A stretch of DNA of 64,000 bases from Bacteroidales bacterium (GCA_024401365.1 JAKSLE010000011.1:20884-84883); one strand, 5' to 3'; counted from the stretch's first letter, positions 1-9,360 are shown. Made by a program: numbers and translations. The notes: a model not told the origin generated them from the sequence alone.

Positions 1-1
1 G

Positions 2-517
2 AGGCTCATATCCGAAGAGAAGAACAAAGGTACGCTAGAGTTGTTGCTCATTAGGCCCATCAGCAGGCTTAAGATTGTAACGGCAAAATATTTAGCTGGG
101 TTGACGTTAGTACTCATTACCCTGATTCCGACGGTAGTCTATATAGTTATAGTTTGGAATTTAGGTCAGCCACAAGGCAATCTTGATATGGGCAGTGTTT
201 GTGGTTCGTACTTAGGGTTGATAATGTTGGCAGGAGTATATATGGCTATAGGTATTTTTGCCTCGTCGCTCACGGGCAATCAGATAGTAGCCTTCATAGT
301 AGCCATGGCGTTGTGTTATCTGGTATATTCTGGATTTGGGGCGCTTTCGACGCTTCCCAGTCTGCAAGGCATAGCCTCGTTGGTAGCCAGCTTTGGGATA
401 GAAGAGCATTATGCCTCGATAAGTAGGGGTGTGGTAGACTCCAGGGACGTAGTATACTTTTTGAGTATAGCGTTGGCATTTATTCTTTTTACATCATTAC
501 GACTAAAGAAGTACTAG
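2..517 (+). CDS. gldF: GldF-type ABC transporter permease, C-terminal part
   Basis: The reading frame is already open at the window edge (residues RLISEEKNKGTLELLLIRPI), so the start lies outside. The motif 'E+..GTLE.LL..P' is typical of ABC-2 type permeases, just before the transmembrane bundle. About five hydrophobic segments follow. GldF is the membrane subunit of the GldA-GldF-GldG ABC transporter, needed for gliding in some Flavobacteriia and retained in many non-gliding Bacteroidota. The assignment to GldF rather than another ABC-2 permease rests on the gldG-like gene starting 7 bases downstream. The ATPase subunit is not in the window. Confidence 0.85.
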   Translation, partial: RLISEEKNKGTLELLLIRPISRLKIVTAKYLAGLTLVLITLIPTVVYIVIVWNLGQPQGNLDMGSVCGSYLGLIMLAGVYMAIGIFASSLTGNQIVAFIVAMALCYLVYSGFGALSTLPSLQGIASLVASFGIEEHYASISRGVVDSRDVVYFLSIALAFILFTSLRLKKY

Positions 518-524
518 TAGCGTC

Positions 525-2213
525 ATGAAGTATCTTTATATTATAGTAGGGTTAATAGCTGTCAATTTATTGGCATCCACATACTATTTTCGTTTAGACC
601 TCACACAAGAGAAGAGGTTTACGTTGGCAGATGTGACGCAAGAGTACCTAGAAGAGTTGGACAGTGCAGTATTTGTGCGACTCTATCTTGACGGAGAGTT
701 AAATCCTGGATTTACCAGACTACAGCGGTCGACCAATGAGATGTTGGATGAGATGAGGGCATATACCCGTGTCCCATTTATGAAGACTACGTTGGATCCC
801 CACGAGTACAGCAAGGCAGAGTTTGAGGCCTTCAATGAGAAGTTGGCGGACTACAATATGGCAGGCGTACCAGTTTTTGAGACAAAAGAAGACGGGCAGA
901 AGACCAGGACAGTAGTCTATCCATACGCCATGGTACAAGTAGGCAGCAAATCGACCATAGTAAATCTACTTGAGAATATTCCGGGGCTCAGTGGAGAAGA
1001 AAACCTCAACAAGTCGGTAGAGAATCTAGAGTACAAACTCATAGATGCGATACACAGGCTGATGATGAAAGATAAGCCTAGGGTAGCCTTTATAGAAGGG
1101 CAAGGAGAGTTGGACGAGATAGACGTAGTAGATGTAGCAGATGCCCTTTCGGAGTACTTTGCAGTTGACCGAGGCATGATAAATGGGGATGTGACGATAC
1201 TTGACCCATACAAGGTAGTCATAATAGCTAAGCCCACAGAGAAATTTACTGAAGCAGACAAATATGTATTAGACCAATACCTCATGAGAGGAGGTAAGAT
1301 ACTATGGTTTTTGGATGCTGTATCGATGACACTAGATACGTTGAGAACGCAGCCTCAGACTATTGGTCTTTATGGAGACTACAATATTGAAGATCAGCTA
1401 TTTGTATATGGATTCAGGGTTAATCCTGTGGTTGTCGAAGACATGTCGTGTGCGAGAATACCTGTCAGCGTCGCACCGGAAGGGCAGAAGTCGCAGATAG
1501 TCCCTATGCCATGGCGCTTTGCTCCATTATTCTCGGCCAACATGAGGAGTGCGATAACCAAGAATATAAGTCTAGTAAGGGGCGATTTCAGTTCCTCGAT
1601 AGACACGGTAGGAGCAGTTGACGGGTTAGAGATGCGCAGGACGCCTCTATTACGCACCTCGGCATATACCAGAGAGCACAGGACTCCGGTAATGGCTACG
1701 CTTATGACGATACATGACCAACCGGTACAAGCAGACTTTAACAAGCAGCACCTACCTATAGCAGTATTAGCAGAAGGTGAATTCAAGTCGGCCTTCACCC
1801 ATCGACCCATACCATCTGCTGTCAGAAACAGTCAGAAGTATCAGAAAGCAGACAAGAGTGAGAAGACATCCATGATTGTGGTAGGAGATGGTGATATAAT
1901 AAGGAATGATGTAAGGTTCAGGAATTCGGGAGAGCCACAAATAACGCCATTAGGGTATGATGAGATCTCGCGTCAGACCTTTGGCAATAAAGACTTTGTG
2001 GTAAATGCTGTTCAGTATCTTGCTGATGAAGACGGGCTTATGAATTTAAGGAACAGGACATTTACGTTGAGGTTGTTGGACAAAGCCAAGATATCAGAAG
2101 GTACTACGATGCTGAAAATAATGGCTATAGGAATACCTATTCTCTTTGTGGTAATAGTAGGATTACTCATATACTTTTACAGACGTAGAGCGTACAGTAG
2201 GAAAATTGCTTAA
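525..2213 (+). CDS. gldG: GldG-type ABC transporter auxiliary protein
   Basis: A 562-residue protein with one N-terminal membrane anchor (about residues 5-20), a large extracytoplasmic domain and a C-terminal membrane helix (about 530-555) followed by a basic RRR tail. This layout is that of the GldG/ABC_transp_aux family. The segment 'DLTQEKRFTLADVTQEYL' near the start resembles the conserved opening of GldG ('DLT.EKRYTLS..T...L'). It starts 7 bases after gldF and should form one membrane complex with it. Its role in the transporter is inferred from the family; in non-gliding species the substrate is unknown. Confidence 0.9.
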   Translation: MKYLYIIVGLIAVNLLASTYYFRLDLTQEKRFTLADVTQEYLEELDSAVFVRLYLDGELNPGFTRLQRSTNEMLDEMRAYTRVPFMKTTLDPHEYSKAEFEAFNEKLADYNMAGVPVFETKEDGQKTRTVVYPYAMVQVGSKSTIVNLLENIPGLSGEENLNKSVENLEYKLIDAIHRLMMKDKPRVAFIEGQGELDEIDVVDVADALSEYFAVDRGMINGDVTILDPYKVVIIAKPTEKFTEADKYVLDQYLMRGGKILWFLDAVSMTLDTLRTQPQTIGLYGDYNIEDQLFVYGFRVNPVVVEDMSCARIPVSVAPEGQKSQIVPMPWRFAPLFSANMRSAITKNISLVRGDFSSSIDTVGAVDGLEMRRTPLLRTSAYTREHRTPVMATLMTIHDQPVQADFNKQHLPIAVLAEGEFKSAFTHRPIPSAVRNSQKYQKADKSEKTSMIVVGDGDIIRNDVRFRNSGEPQITPLGYDEISRQTFGNKDFVVNAVQYLADEDGLMNLRNRTFTLRLLDKAKISEGTTMLKIMAIGIPILFVVIVGLLIYFYRRRAYSRKIA

Positions 2214-2218
2214 CTTTG
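2211..2218 (+). promoter_or_regulatory. Possible -7 element (TAACTTTG)
   Basis: TAACTTTG matches the Bacteroidota -7 consensus TAnnTTTG and overlaps the gldG stop codon. It lies about 10 bases before the next ATG (2228), which would give an almost leaderless transcript. No TTTG -33 box is visible about 20 bases upstream, so this may be chance. Confidence 0.3.
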
Positions 2219-2227
2219 TACACTGAA

Positions 2228-2704
2228 ATGAGAAACAGGCACAAAATATCGCTTTATATATTTGCGCTCATAGGAGTAATTTCGCTCATATGGTCGTGCA
2301 ATTCGGACGATGATGTACTCTTGTCGTATCAGCATACAGTACAAGTTGGCCTATACAGTACGCATACCCACAAAGACACTGTACTGACAGAAGTAGAGAT
2401 ATACGGCATAGGGCGTGAAGACTCCCTACTAATTAACGAAGAGCAAGTTGGGTCGTTTTATCTCAACCTTGACATGAACAATGACGAGACGCATTTCAAT
2501 TTCAAGACCAGGTCGTTGATGGACAATCTTTCGTTCTACTACAAGAGGAAGTTGGAGCCAGTCAGTGGAGCAGGCGGCATTACGATGGAGATTTTCATTG
2601 ACTCCATGCAGAATACCAATCAGTTTATAGACTCTGTATCCATTACGCATAAAGCGTTGAAATACAAGGAGAATATAGAGAACGTTCAATTATTTATATT
2701 CTAG
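2228..2704 (+). CDS. DUF6452 family lipoprotein
   Basis: A 158-residue protein. The first ATG at 2228 is chosen over an in-frame TTG at 2216, because it gives a clean signal peptide ending in a lipobox-like WSC (Cys about residue 24). The C-terminal part 'DSVSITHKALKYKENIENVQLFI' (read here as SVSITHK...ENIENVQLFI) resembles DUF6452, a Bacteroidota family of unknown function usually found directly before a DUF6048 gene, as here. It begins 14 bases after gldG and ends 8 bases before the next gene, so it is probably co-transcribed. Function unknown. Confidence 0.7.
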   Translation: MRNRHKISLYIFALIGVISLIWSCNSDDDVLLSYQHTVQVGLYSTHTHKDTVLTEVEIYGIGREDSLLINEEQVGSFYLNLDMNNDETHFNFKTRSLMDNLSFYYKRKLEPVSGAGGITMEIFIDSMQNTNQFIDSVSITHKALKYKENIENVQLFIF

Positions 2705-2712
2705 GAGAGAAG

Positions 2713-3498
2713 ATGAGGATTATAAGGGGGATAATAGTAGCGGTACTTATATGTCTGGCGGCTGTAGATGCGATATCGCAGAATCAGCTAGGGGGCGGTC
2801 GCATACCTACGGGAGGAATGGGCAATGGTATGGGCAGCAACAATAAGCAGAACAATACCCAAGACGAAGACAGGGAAGTAGTGAAAGAGCCGGTACTCAT
2901 TGTGGTTAAAGATCAAGGTATAGCTTTCGGTATAGATATAGCGCCATTTATTATCAGGATAATTAACGAAGAGAGGACAGGCTTTGCTTTTGTTGGCAGG
3001 TATGGAATAAAAAACAGGCTATGGGCTGGCGCCGAAGCAGGTTTTGAGAATGTAAAGTATGACAAAGAAGACTATTCGTACAAGAGTAACGGTACATTTG
3101 TGCGTTTAGGTATTGATTATGATATATATGTTTCGGATGAATATCCTACGAACAACAATATTTTTGTAGGAGCCAGGTATGGATATGCGTGGCAGAATCA
3201 TCAGAGCGACAAGTTTGTGATAGTAGACGATTATTGGGGAGCATTTGAGGGCAGTGTAGGGAAGACTCCGGTCAACACGCATTGGCTAGAAGGTTTATTT
3301 GGGTTAAGATGTGAGATGTTGCCCAACGTATATATGTCGTGGAGTTTCAGGGGGAAGGTGAGATTAGCGTCTACGCACTCGGCAGATTTGAATCCATACA
3401 CCATTGCAGGTCTCGGAAAGTACGATACCAGAGTTGTGATGGGCTTTACATACACAGTAGAGTATCAGATACCAACCAACAGGAGAAAGAAGAGATGA
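2713..3498 (+). CDS. DUF6048 family outer-membrane-type protein
   Basis: A 261-residue protein with an N-terminal signal peptide (residues 1-22) followed by a Gly/Asn-rich low-complexity stretch (about 25-50). The rest has alternating aromatic and polar residues typical of an outer-membrane beta-barrel ('YGIKNRLWAGAEAGFENVKY', 'IFVGARYGYAWQ', closing 'GFTYTVEYQI'). It matches the layout of DUF6048, the usual partner of DUF6452. A GGAGAGA ribosome-binding site lies 5 bases before ATG. Its stop overlaps the next start (ATGA), which suggests translational coupling. Function unknown; the beta-barrel call is inference. Confidence 0.65.
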   Translation: MRIIRGIIVAVLICLAAVDAISQNQLGGGRIPTGGMGNGMGSNNKQNNTQDEDREVVKEPVLIVVKDQGIAFGIDIAPFIIRIINEERTGFAFVGRYGIKNRLWAGAEAGFENVKYDKEDYSYKSNGTFVRLGIDYDIYVSDEYPTNNNIFVGARYGYAWQNHQSDKFVIVDDYWGAFEGSVGKTPVNTHWLEGLFGLRCEMLPNVYMSWSFRGKVRLASTHSADLNPYTIAGLGKYDTRVVMGFTYTVEYQIPTNRRKKR

Positions 3499-4034
3499 AG
3501 AACGTAACGATATTCTGCTCATCGAGTGAGAAGATACCCGAAATATACAAGCAGCATGCTCATGAGATGGGGCAGTTGCTCGCCAAGGCGGGTTATGGTT
3601 TGGTGTATGGAGGCGGTGCATTAGGTTTGATGGGCATTGTAGCGGATGAGATGTTGGCATTAGGGGCGCATGTCAAGGGGGTTATTCCCACCTTTATGGT
3701 AGAGCGCGAGTGGCAGCATCCCGGAGTAGAAGATATGGTACTGACAGAATCCATGAGTGACAGGAAGCAGAAGCTCATTGCTCTGGGAGATGTTGTACTT
3801 GTTTTAGCAGGGGGAGTAGGGACATTAGATGAGATGTTTGAGGCGATTTCGGACAGGAAGTTGGATTTGAACGACAAATCGATGGTAGTTCTCAATACGG
3901 CAGGGCTGTATACGCCTGTAAAAGAACTTATGGAGAGGTTGGATGAAGAGCAATTCTTGAGGGACAATGACAATTTGTATTTTGTTGAGACGCCCAGCGA
4001 GGCATTAGAAGTTATCAATAAGATAGTAGGATAG
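3495..4034 (+). CDS. LOG family protein (Rossmann-fold phosphoribohydrolase-like)
   Basis: A 179-residue protein starting at the ATG that overlaps the previous stop. It carries the LOG family glycine motif 'YGGGALGLMG' (about residues 36-45) and the second motif 'LAGGVGTLDEMFE' (about 97-109). The family motif is PGGxGTxxE; here the proline is replaced by alanine while the GGxGT..E core is kept. Family members release free base from nucleoside monophosphates, classically cytokinin ribotides in plants; in bacteria the true substrate is often unknown. The frame is open further upstream, but that part overlaps DUF6048. Confidence 0.85.
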   Translation: MKNVTIFCSSSEKIPEIYKQHAHEMGQLLAKAGYGLVYGGGALGLMGIVADEMLALGAHVKGVIPTFMVEREWQHPGVEDMVLTESMSDRKQKLIALGDVVLVLAGGVGTLDEMFEAISDRKLDLNDKSMVVLNTAGLYTPVKELMERLDEEQFLRDNDNLYFVETPSEALEVINKIVG

Positions 4035-4039
4035 GGCAG

Positions 4040-4825
4040 ATGCCAGAAGATACGATACATATAGAAGAGTTGGTAGTGCGATTGGAAGACATTGTGACCT
4101 TTCACTCGCAGTCGGACAGTGCGTTGATGCATATTGATGCGCCATCTGTTATGGAGTTGCATTCCATTGCGACCACGCCATTAGGGGGGCATACGGGATG
4201 GATATTTGCCATCTGTGTAGCAGTGTGTCTTCTGATTGGGCTCTCCCGCTTTATGTCGTCGACCTACATTACGCAGATATTTGGCTATTTGATGGTGCCC
4301 AGCAGGAGCAGAGGAGGAGTATATTCAGATTTGTTTCTGCACTATTTCCCTGTGACTATATTGTTCGGTACGTGCTATGTACTAGTAGAGTCGTTGATTA
4401 TTCTTGAGGCGCTAGTTGTCTTTGGGTATTATCCCACGGCAGCTTTTGGGGACTACCTATTTGTATTGGCATTTGTTTTCGGGTATACTATAATAAAGGT
4501 ATTGCTGCATGTAGCCATTACGTCCGGATTTGGATTTGGGGTGATAAGGGAGAATATTTTGAAGCATAGGGTGTTGGCAAACAGCATGGAGGCGTTGATG
4601 CAGTTGGTTATAGCCATGATACTTCCGTTCCTTGGTGTATACAATGCTAAAGTGATACTAATACTATCATTTATAGTTATAAGTTTTCTGTCAATTTGGC
4701 GTTTGGCTAGGCTATTTGAAGATATTTCTTTGAATCTGCTTTCATTTATGAACATTCTTTTGTACCTTTGTGCCCTCGAAATAGCGCCTTTAGCATGTAT
4801 AGTTAAGGCGTTAGGAGTGATATAG
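4040..4825 (+). CDS. DUF4271 family membrane protein
   Basis: A 261-residue integral membrane protein with about six to seven hydrophobic helices starting near residue 53, after a soluble N-terminal segment. It begins 5 bases after the LOG gene and is followed by hemD, the neighbour it usually has in Bacteroidota. That context and the helix pattern give the DUF4271 call. No catalytic motif is visible and its function is unknown. Confidence 0.75.
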   Translation: MPEDTIHIEELVVRLEDIVTFHSQSDSALMHIDAPSVMELHSIATTPLGGHTGWIFAICVAVCLLIGLSRFMSSTYITQIFGYLMVPSRSRGGVYSDLFLHYFPVTILFGTCYVLVESLIILEALVVFGYYPTAAFGDYLFVLAFVFGYTIIKVLLHVAITSGFGFGVIRENILKHRVLANSMEALMQLVIAMILPFLGVYNAKVILILSFIVISFLSIWRLARLFEDISLNLLSFMNILLYLCALEIAPLACIVKALGVI

Positions 4826-4850
4826 AAGGTAAAATTAAATAGACAAGGCA

Positions 4851-5603
4851 TTGAAGATTAACAAGATTTTGGTGTCACAGCCTGCCCCTGCTCCGGAGAG
4901 CAAATCCCCATATTTTGACATTGCGTCTAAGTATGGCGTGGACATTACCTTTCGTCAGTTTATTCACGTAGAGGGTGTTTCGGCAAAAGATTTTCGTAAG
5001 CAGAAGGTAGACATATTGTCGCACACAGCTATTATTTTCACTAGTAAGATTGCTATTGATCATTTTTTTCATCTATGTGAAGAGTTGCGTGTGCAGATGC
5101 CAGAGACTATGAAGTATTTCTGTGTATCTGAGTCGGTATCAAACTACTTACAGAAGTACATAGTATTCAGAAAGAGAAAGATATTTGATACACCAAAGGG
5201 CACATTTAAGGATTTGGCTGATGGTGTATTGAAGAAGCATAAGGAGGAGAAGTATCTCTTGTTGTTGAGCGATATTTCGAAGAACGACATGGCTGAGATG
5301 TTGGAGAAGTTGAAACTCCAGTTTACGAAAGCCGTTGTATACAACACAGTAAGTTCTGACATGTCGGACATTCAGATACACGATTATGATGTTGTATTAT
5401 TCTTCTCTCCGCAAGGAATAGTATCCTTGAAGCACAACTATCCAGATTTTGTGCAAGGGGATTTGAATATTGGGTGTTTTGGTTTATCGACAGCCAATGC
5501 GATAAAGGAGGCCGGTTTGCGACTTGACATTTCGGCGCCATCACCAGAAGCTCCTTCGATGACAGCTGCATTGGAGAACTTCATTAAGGCGAATAAAGAT
5601 TAG
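4851..5603 (+). CDS. hemD: Uroporphyrinogen-III synthase (Bacteroidota type)
   Basis: A 250-residue protein beginning with a TTG start (KINKILVSQP follows, matching the usual N-terminus of these proteins); no nearby ATG fits. The opening 'LVSQPAP...SPYFDIASKYGV' and 'AIIFTSKIAIDHFF' are typical of Bacteroidota HemD-like synthases, and 'VVLFFSPQGIVSL' is the second-domain equivalent. The enzyme cyclises hydroxymethylbilane to uroporphyrinogen III in haem/corrinoid biosynthesis. It is the last gene of the run from gldF and is followed by a strong terminator. Confidence 0.88.
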   Translation: MKINKILVSQPAPAPESKSPYFDIASKYGVDITFRQFIHVEGVSAKDFRKQKVDILSHTAIIFTSKIAIDHFFHLCEELRVQMPETMKYFCVSESVSNYLQKYIVFRKRKIFDTPKGTFKDLADGVLKKHKEEKYLLLLSDISKNDMAEMLEKLKLQFTKAVVYNTVSSDMSDIQIHDYDVVLFFSPQGIVSLKHNYPDFVQGDLNIGCFGLSTANAIKEAGLRLDISAPSPEAPSMTAALENFIKANKD

Positions 5604-5630
5604 TACTTTAGAAGTATATTAAATGTGAAG

Positions 5631-5665
5631 GAGCTGTTCGAAGTTATTGTCGGACAGCTCTTTTT
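5631..5665 (+). terminator. Rho-independent terminator after hemD
   Basis: The stem GAGCTGTTCG / CGGACAGCTC pairs over 10 bp with one G-T wobble, has a 10-base loop, and is followed by TTTTT and a second T-rich run. Confidence 0.85.
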
Positions 5666-5849
5666 CTGTTTTTGTGCGAATAAGAGAGTTTTTCAGGGTA
5701 TATGGAGTACGAAGAGAGCCTATATACAGTGTTAAGAAACTACGGGGAGGGAGAAGAGAGCAAAAATAGGCGAGGAAGAAAGAGGGGAAATAGTTGTGTA
5801 TTAGAAAGTTATTTAGTATATTGCTCCCCAAAAAATAACAACTATAGAA

Positions 5850-7574
5850 ATGGCAAGAATTATTATATCACTATGTGCACTTTTGGCTTTGCCAGTGTAT
5901 GCTCAGCAAGTGAGTGTTGAGTCGGCAAAGCAAGTTGCTATGAGCTTCGTTGTGAATCAGCGTAACGAAACAGGGTTGAAGTCGGCCGCTATAGGCTCTC
6001 TTGAGTTGGTTTATACTGCAGAGCAAGACGGAAAGAATCATTTTTATGTATTCAATATTGGAGATGAGCAAAGAGGTTTTGTCATTGTGGGAGCTGATGA
6101 GGCGGCAGAAGAGATAATAGGGTATTCTATGGGAGGTGGCTTTGAGTATGATAAGGCACCAGAGAGTTTTAAGTGGTGGTTATCGCAATATAGTGCTCAG
6201 ATAGGATTGGGGATAGAACTTGGGGTAAAAGCTAGAGAGAAGTCGGCGAACAAGTCGGCTAGAGTAAGTGTCAGTCCATTGATATCTACACAGTGGAAGC
6301 AGAAAGAGCCATATAATAATGCCATTCCTACGGTGACTTTAGGTTCTGCCCGTAAATGTCAAACTGGATGTGGTGCGACAGCAGTTGCGCAGATAATGAA
6401 GTATTATGAGTGTCCATCTAGTGTAGGACAAGGGCAGAAGTCTTATGATATATATTATAAGAATAATTCGCCATCGCAAGGAAAATATGAATATGCTTTT
6501 AACCCGATTGATGGGTATACCTCAATGACGACATTTTCTGCTGATTTCGGGAATACTCATTATGATTGGGATAATATGCTCAATAGTTATGATGGTGAAT
6601 ACAGTGCGAAAGAAGCTGAAGCGGTGTCGACATTGATGTATCACGTTGGTGTGGCTATGGAAATGGAATATTCGCCTTCGGGGTCAACCTCGTATGTGAC
6701 TACAGCTGTGAGTGCGTTGAGCGCGCATTTCGGGTATGACAAATCAGCCAGGTATGTCCAAAGAGATTACTATACGGACGAGGCCTGGGAAGATATGATA
6801 TATGCAGAGTTGGCGGCGCATAGACCAGTCGTATACGGTGGCGATTCCGATGATAGCGGTCATATGTTTGTGTGTGATGGTTATGATGCTGAAAATAATG
6901 CGTATCATATCAACTGGGGTTGGGGTGGAAATTGTGACGGATATTATGCCTTGACGGGTAGTTCTGCCTTGAATCCAGATAAAAGCGGTACGGGAAATGC
7001 GGCTCATTATACTGGGACCCAAGACGCAGTTGTCAATCTGAAGCCTGACGAAGGTGGAGATTATGAATACGTGATAAATTGGAAAGAGGCATCGGTTGAA
7101 AAAAGTGAAATAAAAAGTGGAGAGAATTTACTGTTTGGAGGTAAGATAATCAATCATTCGGCAGTAAGTGTTACAATGGAAATAGGAGCCAAGTTTATCA
7201 GAAAGACAGACAAGCAAACTTATTATGTTTCGATTGGCAAGATAACGTCGCTAGGTCCGAGGAAACTTAAGTATGCCCAAAGCTATGCTATAGCTACGGC
7301 TTCGGTTCCTGAGGGAAGTTATGATGTCAAATTGGTATTCAAAAAATCTACAGACGATGGATGGAGAGAGGCGAATACCAAAATTGTACCTGAAGTGGAT
7401 ATAACATCAGACCAAGAAGCAATACCAACAGGTATCAGTCAAGTGGTCAGTGAAGGGGATGTACGTATTGAGGCAATATATACCATTGACGGGAAGTGTG
7501 TAAACTCGCTTCAGAAGGGTATGAATATTGTCCGTATGAGTAATGGAAGAGTAGAAAAGATAGTGGTAAAGTAG
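5850..7574 (+). CDS. Secreted C10 family cysteine peptidase (streptopain-like) with T9SS-type C-terminus
   Basis: A 574-residue protein: signal peptide (1-18, ending VYA), a Spi-like pro-domain (about 20-125), then a C10 papain-like catalytic domain. Catalytic Cys174 lies in 'TGCGATAVAQIM' and catalytic His338 in 'SGHMFVCDGY', followed by the 'HINWGWGG' motif of the family. A beta-sandwich region follows. The last about 50 residues ('AIYTIDGKCVNSL..GMNIVRMSNGRVEKIVVK') look like a type A T9SS sorting domain, so the enzyme is probably secreted to the surface. It resembles interpain/PrtT-type proteases of oral Bacteroidales and SpeB of streptococci. No consensus -7 element is seen upstream. Confidence 0.9.
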   Translation: MARIIISLCALLALPVYAQQVSVESAKQVAMSFVVNQRNETGLKSAAIGSLELVYTAEQDGKNHFYVFNIGDEQRGFVIVGADEAAEEIIGYSMGGGFEYDKAPESFKWWLSQYSAQIGLGIELGVKAREKSANKSARVSVSPLISTQWKQKEPYNNAIPTVTLGSARKCQTGCGATAVAQIMKYYECPSSVGQGQKSYDIYYKNNSPSQGKYEYAFNPIDGYTSMTTFSADFGNTHYDWDNMLNSYDGEYSAKEAEAVSTLMYHVGVAMEMEYSPSGSTSYVTTAVSALSAHFGYDKSARYVQRDYYTDEAWEDMIYAELAAHRPVVYGGDSDDSGHMFVCDGYDAENNAYHINWGWGGNCDGYYALTGSSALNPDKSGTGNAAHYTGTQDAVVNLKPDEGGDYEYVINWKEASVEKSEIKSGENLLFGGKIINHSAVSVTMEIGAKFIRKTDKQTYYVSIGKITSLGPRKLKYAQSYAIATASVPEGSYDVKLVFKKSTDDGWREANTKIVPEVDITSDQEAIPTGISQVVSEGDVRIEAIYTIDGKCVNSLQKGMNIVRMSNGRVEKIVVK

Positions 7575-7603
7575 GAAAATACTATTAGAGTATTATAATT
7601 TAA

Positions 7604-7654
7604 AGCGTCTTTACTGATTGGATGTTCTTTTTGTATCCAATTAGTAAAGACGCT
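7604..7654. terminator. Long hairpin between convergent genes, probably a bidirectional terminator
   Basis: AGCGTCTTTACT-G-ATTGGAT pairs with ATCCAAT-T-AGTAAAGACGCT: 19 Watson-Crick pairs plus one G-T wobble around an 11-base loop. It lies between the peptidase stop (7574) and the stop of the reverse-strand ATPase (7704). T runs are weak on both sides. Confidence 0.7.
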
Positions 7655-7703
7655 GTAGATTTTCTGTGTTGTCAGGTGTACGTCCTACGCCACCGTCGCT
7701 ACG

Positions 7704-9236
7704 TTATTTTTTGAAGAAACTCTTAACGATAGTGCGGAGGATAGAAGGTAATCCGATAGCTTTTGTAACAGTATTGACTGTTTTCATAGTCTCCTTGCGA
7801 GATTTTTCGCGTTCTTTCTCCTTAGCCTTAGCCTCTCTCTCGGCCTCTTTTTTGAGGCGAGCTGCCTCTTTTTCGGCTGCGAGGCGTTCTTTTTCGGCTA
7901 TTTTCTCGGCGGCGGCGCGTTCTTTCTCAGCTGCTGCCTCCTCGGCTGCCTTTTCTGTTTCGGCGTTACGTTTGTCGAGGACAGCTGCGGCGCCCTCGGA
8001 ATTAGTAGGTGTTGGGGTATTCTGCTTATACTCTGCCATGAAAGCTGCACGTTCGTCGACGGTAATGGCGCCGATTTGAGAGAGAGGGAAGAGTATTTTG
8101 GCACGTTCCACGATAGAAGGGGCGCCCTTAGGGTCGAGGAAAGATACCAAAGCTTCGCCTGTTTCGAGGTTCATGATAGCCTCGTCGGTTTTGAAGTTAG
8201 GGTTAGCGCGGAAAGTATCGGCAGCTGCGCGCACAGCTTTTTGATCCTTAGGAGTAAAAGCTCGGAGAGCGTGTTGCACGCGGTTACCCAGCTGGCCCAA
8301 TATATCATCGGGTATATCGGTAGGGCTTTGTGTTATGAAGTATACGCCTACGCCCTTTGAGCGGATGAGGCGTACGATTTGTTCGATTTTATCGGTAAGC
8401 TGTTTGCTGGTATCCTCGAAGAGCATGTGAGCCTCGTCGAAGAAGAAGACCAACTTAGGCAGATCCATATCGCCCACTTCGGGGAGGGTCTGATAGAGGT
8501 CGGTAAGCAACCAGAGGAGGAAAGTAGAATAGAGTTTAGGTTTAAGCATCAGTTTATCGGCAGCAAGCACGTTCATTATGCCGCGGCCATCCTTGGTACG
8601 GATAAAATCAGACACGTTGAAAGCAGGGAGACCGAAGAAGTTCTCGGCGCCCTCGGACTTGATAGCCAAGAGAGCGCGTTGGATAGCGCCCACGGAAGCT
8701 GAAGTGACGTTACCGTACTTTGTGGTATAATCCTTGGCGTTTTTACCGATATAATTAAGGAGGGAGCTAAGATCCTCGGCTGTTATGAGGTTGAGTCCCT
8801 CGTCCTCTGCGATTTGGAAAGCTATAGCAAGAACGCCGCTCTGGGTTTCGTTGAGTTCCATGAGGCGAGCCAAGAGTTGTGGCCCCATATTAGCGATAGT
8901 AGTCTTGATAGGTTCGCCCTGTTCGGCGAAGACATCGAAGAAACGAACTGGGCAAGGTGCGAACTGGGGGTCGGGAATACCGAAACCATCCTTACGCTTC
9001 TCGATGAAGCCAGACAATTTACCAGCTTTAGCGATACCGCTGAGGTCGCCCTTCATATCGGCCATGAAGCAAGGCACGCCTGCCTGAGAAAATGTTTCGG
9101 CGAGGACTTGAAGAGTTACAGTTTTACCTGTACCAGTTGCTCCGGCGATAAGACCGTGGCGGTTGGCCATTTTACCTGTTATACACAATTTTGCACCGTC
9201 GGCGTTAGCGACATATAGTTCGTTGTCTAGATACAT
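7704..9236 (-). CDS. HerA-like ATPase (DUF853 family)
   Basis: A 510-residue protein starting at 9236. The Walker A motif 'GATGTGKT' lies at about residues 32-39; 'CFMADMKGDLSGIA', the Walker B-like 'LVFFFDEAHMLF' (about 261-272) and 'YFITQSPTDIP' follow. This is the pattern of DUF853/YjgR proteins, HerA/FtsK-type P-loop ATPases predicted to act on DNA. The last about 90 residues are an Ala/Glu/Lys-rich coiled coil ending in a basic tail. It is transcribed against both neighbours and stands alone; no NurA-type nuclease is nearby, so a HerA-NurA role is not supported. Actual substrate unknown. Confidence 0.85.
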   Translation of the reverse strand: MYLDNELYVANADGAKLCITGKMANRHGLIAGATGTGKTVTLQVLAETFSQAGVPCFMADMKGDLSGIAKAGKLSGFIEKRKDGFGIPDPQFAPCPVRFFDVFAEQGEPIKTTIANMGPQLLARLMELNETQSGVLAIAFQIAEDEGLNLITAEDLSSLLNYIGKNAKDYTTKYGNVTSASVGAIQRALLAIKSEGAENFFGLPAFNVSDFIRTKDGRGIMNVLAADKLMLKPKLYSTFLLWLLTDLYQTLPEVGDMDLPKLVFFFDEAHMLFEDTSKQLTDKIEQIVRLIRSKGVGVYFITQSPTDIPDDILGQLGNRVQHALRAFTPKDQKAVRAAADTFRANPNFKTDEAIMNLETGEALVSFLDPKGAPSIVERAKILFPLSQIGAITVDERAAFMAEYKQNTPTPTNSEGAAAVLDKRNAETEKAAEEAAAEKERAAAEKIAEKERLAAEKEAARLKKEAEREAKAKEKEREKSRKETMKTVNTVTKAIGLPSILRTIVKSFFKK

Positions 9237-9327
9237 TTTTGGGAAAGTTATTTTAATCGTTCTGTGATTTTACGTTGGGTGTGGGTGTAATGTTTCATTA
9301 TATATAGTAGTCCCTTTCTGTATACGG

Positions 9328-9360
9328 GGAAGTATAAGGTTGCTCGCAGTTTTTTTATTT
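9328..9360 (+). repeat. Dispersed intergenic repeat, copy 1
   Basis: Contains the core GCTCGCAGTTTTTTTA (9342-9357). The whole 33-base stretch is identical to copy 2 at 19244-19276. It lies 154 bases upstream of the adhesin gene. Confidence 0.8.

Noticed and set aside
5702-5920. 72-codon open frame upstream of the C10 peptidase
   Set aside because: It overlaps the peptidase signal peptide in another frame and has no recognisable content.
7704-9236. HerA-like ATPase as part of a defence system
   Set aside because: It is a lone DUF853-type gene with no nuclease or SIR2 partner; a common housekeeping-like gene in many bacteria.
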